From Nitrososphaerota archaeon (lineage in GTDB: Archaea; Thermoproteota; Nitrososphaeria; Nitrososphaerales; Gagatemarchaeaceae): a DNA stretch of 8,023 bases. The notes below the pieces were generated by a model. It was not told the origin of the DNA. It ran no database searches and saw only the letters and a program-made list of their open reading frames with translations. Where the stretch lies: the NCBI GenBank assembly GCA_016200025.1, contig JACQFO010000016.1:1-8023 (forward strand), read 5' to 3'. A program made the position numbers and the translations under genes. Below, piece by piece: positions 1 through 5,756 of this stretch. Every line of letters begins with the position of its first letter. Position 1 is the stretch's first letter.

Positions 1-46
1 CATCGTATCCCAAGAAACCATCCAACTCCTCTCCACTCAATGTCAT
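1..46 (-). CDS. Possible N-terminus of a divergent gene running off the left edge (hypothetical)
   Basis: Read on the minus strand from the ATG at 46-44, the frame gives 15 codons beginning MTLSGEELDGFLGYD before the window ends. The acidic, start-like N-terminus and the divergent position relative to the E1 gene make a real gene plausible. Against this, the frame also stays open upstream of the ATG, third positions are not as G/C-rich as in the clear genes here, and 15 codons are too few to recognise a family. No function can be suggested. The same bases are also open in two plus-strand frames, so this is a weak call. Confidence 0.25.
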   Translation of the reverse strand, partial: MTLSGEELDGFLGYD

Positions 47-200
47 CTCGTTTGGGTTTGGATTCTGAGAGTCCAACGGAAGGCAACTGGACCTATCAAC
101 CGATTCTTTACAACATCCCTGAACTCGGTCAAAGCAATCGAGGACTTTACAGAACCGCACATCGTCAGTCTTATATGACTGCCACAGTCGAAACGGACGT
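47..200. other. AT-richer upstream/intergenic region before the E1 gene
   Basis: This stretch is clearly poorer in G+C than the coding sequence to its right and contains several TATA-like words: CTTTACAA at 106-113, CTTTACA at 145-151 and TTATAT at 171-176. It probably serves as the control region of the 2-oxoacid dehydrogenase genes and, if the divergent frame at 1-46 is real, of that gene too. No tRNA, repeat array or convincing terminator is visible. Two plus-strand frames are open through most of it (ending at TGA 176-178 and TGA 202-204), but neither has the codon bias of the neighbouring genes. Confidence 0.5.
170..177 (+). promoter_or_regulatory. Candidate TATA box for the E1 gene, leaderless geometry
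   Basis: CTTATATG is centred about 27-28 bases upstream of the TTG at 201. That is the usual archaeal distance from TATA box to transcription start, so the message would begin at or next to the start codon. No Shine-Dalgarno-like sequence precedes the TTG, which agrees with a leaderless mRNA. The transcription start itself is inferred. Confidence 0.55.
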
Positions 201-2351
201 TTGACAGAATCCGAGTTCACAAAGACCTCGGGAACGGACGCCGTCCCGCGGATCTTCAGCGAGGCAGACTTCAAGTTCGCAAAGGCCGAGGAGGTACTCT
301 ACCAGAGGATCGCTCCCGACGGGACTCTGAAGGGCAAAGAGCCGACCCTCGCGCCCCGCGACCTGATGAGGTTCTACGAGCAGCTCGTCTTCGGCAGAGT
401 CTTCGACGAAAAGGCAACCAACATGTCGACCCTCAGGGAGATCGGCACCTACGCCCCGGGCAAGGGCCAGGAGGGCGGCCAGGTGGGCTTCGTCAACGCG
501 CTTTCCAAGGGCGACTGGTACGTCCCGATGTACAGAGACGCGGCAGGGATGCTCGCCTTCGGCATGCCCGCCTCCAAGCTGTTGCAGTACTGGGGCGGAG
601 ACGAACGTGGCATGCAGATACCCGACGACCTGAACATGCTCCCCTTGGCAGTGCCGGTCGCAACCCAGCTGCCTCACGCTGTGGGCATAGCCATGGCCCG
701 CCGCCTCCAGGGCGAGAAGTCCGTCACCTTCGTCTGCACCGGCGACGGGGGCACCTCAAAGGGGGACTTCCACGAGGCCATGAACTTCGCCGGCGTCTAC
801 GACCTCCCTGTAGTCTTCGGCATCGAGAACAACCAGTGGGCACTCTCAGTCAAGAGAAACCGGCAGACCGCGGCGAAGACCATCGCCCAGAAGGCCGTGG
901 CCTACGGCTTCGAGGGCATCCTCGTCGACGGCAATGACGTCCTTGCCTCTTTCGAGGCGACGAAGTACGCGGTCGAAAAGGCGCGGCGTGGAGGAGGGCC
1001 CACCCTCATCGAATACTCAACCTACAGGCTCGGGCCGCACACGACGGCCGAACTGGTCTCCAACAAACTGAAGGCGCCCGAGGAGGTCGCAGAGTGGGAG
1101 AAGAGGAGCCCGATTACCAGGTTCGAGGCATACCTTCGCTCAAGAGGTCTCCTCGACGACCGTGGAAAGGAAGCTGTCGCCCAGGCTGCCCAGAAGAAGA
1201 TGGAGGAGGCGATCGCGACCTACAGGTCGATTGCCGTCCCCGACCCCTCCGTGATGTTCGATTACATGTACTCCTCCCTCACCCCCAGGCTCATCGAGGA
1301 GCGGGCCTCAGCATTCGGCGGCGGATCCGTCCCTATCTCCAGTCTGCCCGAGCCTACAGCGACCGGTGGAAGGCCGGGGGTCAACATCCGGAACGCGGTC
1401 AACATGGCGCTGCGAGAAGGAATGCAGCGGGACAAGAACGTCGTCATCTTCGGCGAGGACGTCGGCAAGAACGGCGGCGTCTTCCAGGTCACCCGGGGTC
1501 TCCAGGACGAGTTCGGTCCAGAAAGGGTCTTCGACACCCCCCTCGCCGAACTGGGCATAGCTGGTTTGTTTGTAGGCCTCTCGATGGGAGGGATGGTCCC
1601 AGTCGCAGAGTTCCAATTCGAGGGCTTCACGGTGCCCGCTTTCGACCAGATCTTCGGCCACGTGGCCAGGATGAGGAACAGGACCCGGGGCAGGTACGCA
1701 CCGAGAGGCGTCCTCCGGTTCCCCTACGGTGCCGGCGTCCGGGCCCCCGAGCACCACTCCGACTCGCCGGAGGCCTACTATGCGCACACCCCTGGCCTCA
1801 AAGTCATAATTCCATCGAACCCTTACGATGCCAAGGGCCTCCTTTCCTCTGCCCTGCAAGACCCCGACCCTGTGATTTTCATGGAGCCGAAGCGCCTCTA
1901 CGACTCTCCCAAGACGGACGTCCCAGAGGAGGCATACTCAATCCCGATTGGGAAGGCCAAAGTGGTCAGGGAGGGCGGCGAAATCACCCTTGTCTCCTAC
2001 GGCGCGATGATGGTCCCCACGCTCCAGGCCGCGGACGCCCTGAAATCCGAGCGGTCGGTGTCTGCCGAGGTCCTCGACCTAAGGACCGTCTCCCCCCTCG
2101 ACTTTGCTGCCGTCCTCGCTTCAGTCCAGAAGACGGGCAGGCTCGTCATCGTCCACGAGGCCCCACTCACCCTGGGCCTGGGCGCAGAGATAGCGGCCAC
2201 TGTCGCTGACAAGGCACTCGACTACCTCAAGGCCCCAGTCAGGCGCGTAACCGGCTTCGACACCGTCGTTCCACTCGCCAGGCTCGAAGACCACTACATT
2301 CCCAATAAGGACCGGGTCATGAAGGCCGCCTCCGACCTCCTCAGCTACTAG
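201..2351 (+). CDS. 2-oxoacid dehydrogenase E1, fused alpha and beta subunits (716 aa)
   Basis: Thiamine-diphosphate E1 that decarboxylates a 2-oxoacid and reductively acylates the E2 lipoyl arm. The alpha half (about residues 50-365) shows a YRD segment at 111-113, the ThDP/Mg motif from GDG 181-183 to NN 210-211, and GPHTT at 278-282 with the conserved His280. The beta half (about 393-716) shows IFGEDVG at 416-422, FDTPLAE at 444-450, and the conserved His519 in EHHSDS. A Gly/Ser/Pro-rich linker of about 25 residues (367-393) joins them. Alpha and beta are usually separate proteins of about 330-370 and 325 aa, so this is a complete fusion, not a truncation. The TTG at 201 is the only usable start in frame after the stop at 120. 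E2 follows 53 bases downstream. Residues resemble both pyruvate and branched-chain E1s, so the substrate is open. The loop after His280 is unusual (AELVSNKL in place of a DDP-type sequence ending Tyr-Arg). Confidence 0.95.
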   Translation: MTESEFTKTSGTDAVPRIFSEADFKFAKAEEVLYQRIAPDGTLKGKEPTLAPRDLMRFYEQLVFGRVFDEKATNMSTLREIGTYAPGKGQEGGQVGFVNALSKGDWYVPMYRDAAGMLAFGMPASKLLQYWGGDERGMQIPDDLNMLPLAVPVATQLPHAVGIAMARRLQGEKSVTFVCTGDGGTSKGDFHEAMNFAGVYDLPVVFGIENNQWALSVKRNRQTAAKTIAQKAVAYGFEGILVDGNDVLASFEATKYAVEKARRGGGPTLIEYSTYRLGPHTTAELVSNKLKAPEEVAEWEKRSPITRFEAYLRSRGLLDDRGKEAVAQAAQKKMEEAIATYRSIAVPDPSVMFDYMYSSLTPRLIEERASAFGGGSVPISSLPEPTATGGRPGVNIRNAVNMALREGMQRDKNVVIFGEDVGKNGGVFQVTRGLQDEFGPERVFDTPLAELGIAGLFVGLSMGGMVPVAEFQFEGFTVPAFDQIFGHVARMRNRTRGRYAPRGVLRFPYGAGVRAPEHHSDSPEAYYAHTPGLKVIIPSNPYDAKGLLSSALQDPDPVIFMEPKRLYDSPKTDVPEEAYSIPIGKAKVVREGGEITLVSYGAMMVPTLQAADALKSERSVSAEVLDLRTVSPLDFAAVLASVQKTGRLVIVHEAPLTLGLGAEIAATVADKALDYLKAPVRRVTGFDTVVPLARLEDHYIPNKDRVMKAASDLLSY

Positions 2352-2365
2352 CTGGCGCGAAAACA

Positions 2366-2372
2366 CTAAAAG
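2366..2372 (+). promoter_or_regulatory. Candidate TATA box upstream of E2
   Basis: CTAAAAG, preceded by a purine-rich GCGAAAA at 2357-2363 that resembles a BRE element, lies in the 53-base gap after the E1 stop. Its centre is about 36 bases from the ATG at 2405, which would give a leader of roughly ten bases. This suggests E2 can be transcribed on its own as well as by read-through from E1. Confidence 0.4.
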
Positions 2373-2404
2373 GACAACCGGGCCGCAGAGCCTAGACAAG
2401 CACC

Positions 2405-3622
2405 ATGGTCTACGAAGTAAAGCTCCCCGATATAGGCGAAGGCGTCGCCGAGGGAGAGATACTGAAGTGGATGGTGCAGGAGGGCGAGCCGGTCAAGGAG
2501 GACCAGCCCCTCGTCGAGGTGATGACCGACAAGGTCAACGTGCAGATACCTTCGCCACGGACCGGCAAGGTCTCGAAGATACTGGTCAAGGAGGGGGACA
2601 TCGCCAACGTGGGCCAGGTCATTGTGGTCATAGACGACGGGAGCGGCCCCGGCCCGGCCACTGGCCAGGTGGAATCCAAGCCCTCCTCGAGGCCAATGCA
2701 GCCCGCCCCACAGCCTACTCAGGTCCAGGGTCCCTCGACGGTACTTGCCACCCCGGCCACAAGACGCATCGCAAGGGAGCTTCGCGTTGAGATCGCATCA
2801 GTGAGGGGCTCGGGTCCCCAAGGGAGGGTCACCGACGACGACGTAAGGAAGGCCGCTTCCGGTTCAAAGCCTGCGGGCGCAGCGGCTACAGTCCAGGTCC
2901 AGTCGGCGAAGCCGGGGCTCAAAGAAGAACTCGTGCCACTCCGCGGCATTCGCAAGACAATCGCAGAGCGGATGGTGAAGTCCCAGGCGACGACCGCCCA
3001 GGTCACCCACGTGGACGAGGCTGACATGACCGACCTGGTACTCCTTCGTGAGGCCTTCAAGGGAAGCGCCGAGAAGAGGGGTGTCCGCCTGACCTACATG
3101 CCCTTCATCATAAAGGCCCTCGTGCCGGCCCTGAAGGAGTTCCCCTACCTCAACGCCTTACTCGACGAACAGGCCGGCAACATCATTCTCAAGAAGTACT
3201 ACAACATCGGCATTGCCACAGACACCGAGCAGGGCCTCGTCGTCCCTGTCATCAAGGACGCCGACACCAAGGACATGTTCGAGCTCGCTGGAGAGATTGA
3301 GAAGCTCGCAGACAAAGCAAGGAAGGGCCAACTCGCGCTAGGCGACGTCCACGGCGCCACTTTCACGATCACAAACGTGGGTGCGATCGGAGGGCTCTTT
3401 GCCACTCCTATAATCAACCTCCCAGAAGTTGCGATCCTCGGACTCCACAAGATAGCGAAGCGCCCGGTGGTACGAGAGGGGAGGATCGAGGTCAGGGACA
3501 CGACCTACCTGTCGCTCAGCTTCGACCACAGGGTCCTCGACGGCGCCTACGCGGCCAGGTTCACTTCGCGCGTCATCGAGACAATCCAGGACACCAAGAA
3601 GCTCCTCGCCGAAGTCCTCTGA
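2405..3622 (+). CDS. Dihydrolipoamide acyltransferase, E2 component of a 2-oxoacid dehydrogenase complex (405 aa)
   Basis: E2 core enzyme: its lipoyl arm receives the acyl group from E1 and its C-terminal domain passes it to CoA. Domains in order: one lipoyl domain (about 1-78) with the lipoylation site Lys43 in the motif VMTDKVNV; a Pro/Gln-rich flexible linker (about 80-112); a peripheral-subunit-binding domain (about 114-151, ATPATRRIARELRV then the GSGPQGRVTDDDV segment); a second Ala-rich linker (about 152-174); and the acyltransferase domain (about 175-405). The active-site signature SFDHRVLDGA is at 372-381, with catalytic His375 and Asp379. About 400 aa with one lipoyl domain is the ordinary size for bacterial and archaeal branched-chain or pyruvate E2s. 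The ATG at 2405 begins directly with the lipoyl-domain strand VYEVKLPDIGEG. It sits between E1 and E3 and is the target for the LipB encoded downstream. Substrate class cannot be read from sequence alone. Confidence 0.96.
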   Translation: MVYEVKLPDIGEGVAEGEILKWMVQEGEPVKEDQPLVEVMTDKVNVQIPSPRTGKVSKILVKEGDIANVGQVIVVIDDGSGPGPATGQVESKPSSRPMQPAPQPTQVQGPSTVLATPATRRIARELRVEIASVRGSGPQGRVTDDDVRKAASGSKPAGAAATVQVQSAKPGLKEELVPLRGIRKTIAERMVKSQATTAQVTHVDEADMTDLVLLREAFKGSAEKRGVRLTYMPFIIKALVPALKEFPYLNALLDEQAGNIILKKYYNIGIATDTEQGLVVPVIKDADTKDMFELAGEIEKLADKARKGQLALGDVHGATFTITNVGAIGGLFATPIINLPEVAILGLHKIAKRPVVREGRIEVRDTTYLSLSFDHRVLDGAYAARFTSRVIETIQDTKKLLAEVL

Positions 3623-3645
3623 AAGTCCGTTTCGTCTCAGCAAGG

Positions 3646-3651
3646 TTTAAC
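3646..3651 (+). promoter_or_regulatory. Candidate TATA box upstream of E3
   Basis: TTTAAC in the 61-base gap between E2 and E3 is the only AT-rich box there. It lies about 26 bases before an out-of-frame ATG at 3674 and about 36 before the TTG start at 3684. Start of transcription near 3674 is inferred from this spacing. Confidence 0.4.
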
Positions 3652-3683
3652 CACCAAGACGGCAAAAGCGGGAATGACATTCA

Positions 3684-5081
3684 TTGCTCGAGGCTGATGT
3701 GACCGTCATCGGCGGTGGACCCGGAGGATACGTCTGCGCCATCCGAGCCGCGCAGATGGGACTCAAGACCGTCATCGTGGAGGCCGACAGGCTGGGCGGC
3801 GAGTGCCTCAACTATGGGTGCATACCCTCGAAGTCCCTCATCACAGTCTCGAAACTCTACGACAAAGTGAAGGAGGCGGAGAAGTTCGGTCTGAAGACCA
3901 CGGGCCTGAGCGTCGACTTCGCTCAGATGCAGAAATGGAAGTCCGAGGTCGTCTCGCGCCTTGTGACAGGAATCGAGGGCCTCCTGAAAGGGAACCATGC
4001 CACAATCATCATGGGCGATGCGGAGGTGCTGGAGAAAAGTAGGGTGGTCGTGACCACGACAAATGGCAAAGAAGAAATCTCGACGAAGAACCTGGTCATC
4101 GCCACGGGTACGAGGACCTCCAGCCTGCCAGGGCTCGAATTCGACGGCAAGCTGGTCATAGGCTCAAAGGAAGGCCTCGAGCTCCTGTCCGCTCCAGACA
4201 GACTTCTCATCGTCGGAGGCGGAGCCATAGGCCTCGAGTTCGCTTCGATGTTCCAAAAGCTCGGCAGCGCGATAACAATTGTCGAGCTCATGGACCAGCT
4301 GATCCCAGGCAGCGACACCGACGTCGCAAGAGTCGTCCATAGAAAGCTCGAGGGGAAGGGCGCCAAGGTCTACCTGAAGTCCAAGGTCGGAGCCCTCTCG
4401 AAGGCGGGCTCGGTGGCCAGGGTCGACGTGGAGACCCCAGAGGGCAAGGTCTCGGCGGAATTCGACAAGGTCCTTGTCAGCGTCGGACGCAAGCCGCGCA
4501 CAGAGAAGATGAACCTCCAGGCGTTGGGGGTCAAGACAGACGCGAGGGGTTACATCGTCACAGACGAGAAGATGCAGACGAACGTCCCGGGAATATACGC
4601 CATAGGTGACGTCCGGGGTCCTCCACTGCTGGCGCACAAGGCCTCCAAGGAGGGGGTTGTCGCTGCCGAGTCCATCGCGGGCCTCCCAACGGCGGCGGAC
4701 TGGAAGGTCATCCCAGACGCAATCTTCTGCGACCCGGAGGTGGCCAGCGCAGGCTTGACCGAGGCCAAGGCCATCGAAGCAGGGTATTCGGTGAAGAAGA
4801 GCAAGTTCCCCTTCGCGGCACTGGGCCGGGCCCTCACCACCGGCGAGCTCGACGGCTTCGTGAAGGTCGTCTCTAAGGCAGACGACGGCCTCGTCCTCGG
4901 CGTCCAGATCGTCGGCCCTGAAGCTTCGAACCTGATTAGCGAGGTCGCCCTCGCGATGGAGATGGGCGCGACCGTGGAGGACATAGCCCTCACGATCCAT
5001 CCGCACCCCACCCTCTCCGAGGCGATAATGGAGGCCTCCGAGTCGGCGTCCGGCAAGCCGATCCACCAGCTGAAGACATGA
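3684..5081 (+). CDS. lpdA: Dihydrolipoamide dehydrogenase, E3 component (465 aa)
   Basis: FAD flavoprotein that reoxidises the dihydrolipoyl arm of E2 and reduces NAD+. Visible motifs: FAD-binding GGGPGG at 10-15; the redox disulfide Cys41/Cys46 in GGECLNYGCIPSK; the NAD-binding glycine motif GGGAIGLE at 178-185; the second FAD motif with Gly308-Asp309 in YAIGDV; and the C-terminal catalytic pair His441/Glu446 in HPHPTLSEA. The length is standard for the family, and all catalytic elements are present, which favours E3 over a mercuric-reductase-like relative. The TTG at 3684 is the chosen start: an in-frame stop (3675-3677) lies just upstream, and the next candidate, GTG 3699, would begin right against the FAD-binding strand. 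An ATG at 3674 is out of frame. The 3' end overlaps the lipB start by four bases (ATGA), indicating co-transcription and coupled translation. Confidence 0.95.
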   Translation: MLEADVTVIGGGPGGYVCAIRAAQMGLKTVIVEADRLGGECLNYGCIPSKSLITVSKLYDKVKEAEKFGLKTTGLSVDFAQMQKWKSEVVSRLVTGIEGLLKGNHATIIMGDAEVLEKSRVVVTTTNGKEEISTKNLVIATGTRTSSLPGLEFDGKLVIGSKEGLELLSAPDRLLIVGGGAIGLEFASMFQKLGSAITIVELMDQLIPGSDTDVARVVHRKLEGKGAKVYLKSKVGALSKAGSVARVDVETPEGKVSAEFDKVLVSVGRKPRTEKMNLQALGVKTDARGYIVTDEKMQTNVPGIYAIGDVRGPPLLAHKASKEGVVAAESIAGLPTAADWKVIPDAIFCDPEVASAGLTEAKAIEAGYSVKKSKFPFAALGRALTTGELDGFVKVVSKADDGLVLGVQIVGPEASNLISEVALAMEMGATVEDIALTIHPHPTLSEAIMEASESASGKPIHQLKT

Positions 5082-5734
5082 CGCTCAGAGTCCTGGACCT
5101 GGGCAGGATGGAGTACGGCGCGGCCTTAGAGTTCCAGAAGGACCTCGCTGAGAAGCGGGCCGCGGGAGAGGCCCCGGACACCCTCATACTCCTCGAGCAC
5201 GAGCACGTCGTCACCCTGGGCAGGAAGACGACCCCCGAGAACTTCAAGCCCCAGAACGTCCCGGTCTTCCGTGTCGAAAGAGGAGGTGACGCAACCTACC
5301 ACGGCCCGGGCCAACTAGTGGGCTACCCAGTAGTCCTTCTCACGGACCACGACGTCAGGGCGCACGTGAAGAGGATCCAAGAAGCGCTCTTGTTGGCTGC
5401 CGGGACGTTCGGAATCAGCGGCGAGACCCTCGAAGGCCACCCGGGGCTGTGGGTCCGCGGCAAGAAGCTCGCCTCCATCGGCGTAGCCGTGACCAACTGG
5501 GTCACCTATCACGGCTTCGCGCTGAACGTGAACACAGACTTGTCATTCTTCAACCTGATCAGGCCCTGCGGCCTCGACCCCGATGCCATGACATCGATGG
5601 AAAAGATAGTCGGCAGGCCTCTGCCCTTCGAGGAGGTCAAGGACGCAGTAGCACGCGAATATTCCCTCGTCTTGAATGGGCATCTCGCAAATGAAACTCC
5701 GTCGGCTCGCCCCGAGCCTGTAAACATTAAGTAG
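5078..5734 (+). CDS. lipB: Lipoyl(octanoyl) transferase LipB (218 aa)
   Basis: Transfers an octanoyl (or lipoyl) group to the lipoyl-domain lysine of E2, the first step of making the lipoyl cofactor in place. Family motifs: RGGDATYHGPGQLVGYP at 68-84 with His75; GKKLASIGVAV at 128-138 with the proposed catalytic Lys130; HGFALNVN at 145-152; and IRPCGL at 161-166 with the nucleophile Cys164. This Cys/Lys pair matches the acyl-enzyme dyad known for the family, and distinguishes it from ATP-using lipoate ligases (LplA), which lack that cysteine. Length is normal. The ATG overlaps the E3 stop as ATGA, so translation is probably coupled to E3. No lipoyl synthase (LipA or LipS1/LipS2) is present in the window, so sulfur insertion must be encoded elsewhere. 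The donor is normally octanoyl-ACP in bacteria; in an archaeon the donor is uncertain. Confidence 0.93.
   Translation: MTLRVLDLGRMEYGAALEFQKDLAEKRAAGEAPDTLILLEHEHVVTLGRKTTPENFKPQNVPVFRVERGGDATYHGPGQLVGYPVVLLTDHDVRAHVKRIQEALLLAAGTFGISGETLEGHPGLWVRGKKLASIGVAVTNWVTYHGFALNVNTDLSFFNLIRPCGLDPDAMTSMEKIVGRPLPFEEVKDAVAREYSLVLNGHLANETPSARPEPVNIK
5725..5731 (+). promoter_or_regulatory. Candidate TATA box for the aldehyde dehydrogenase gene
   Basis: CATTAAG overlaps the last codons of lipB and is centred about 29 bases before the ATG at 5757 (26 before the TTG at 5754). This again fits a leaderless archaeal transcript and suggests the aldehyde dehydrogenase has its own promoter. Confidence 0.45.
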
Positions 5735-5756
5735 CGCAGCGGAGCCCGCGGGTTTG

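Noticed and set aside
106..151. Two copies of CTTTACA about 39 bases apart as a possible operator repeat
   Set aside because: Seven bases is too short to exceed chance in an AT-richer stretch and no symmetry or third copy supports a binding site.
1094..2209. 371-codon plus-strand frame inside the E1 gene
   Set aside because: It overlaps the fully motif-supported E1 gene in another frame, is very rich in Arg, Gly and Pro, and has no recognisable domain. It is a by-product of G+C-rich codon bias.
3623..3683. Possible terminator between E2 and E3
   Set aside because: The gap has only short T-runs (TTT) and no stem-loop followed by a T-tract, so there is no real evidence for termination.
4164..5066. 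300-codon antisense frame opposite the E3 gene
   Set aside because: Long antisense frames are expected in G+C-rich genes. The product has no family features and E3 motifs fully explain the region.
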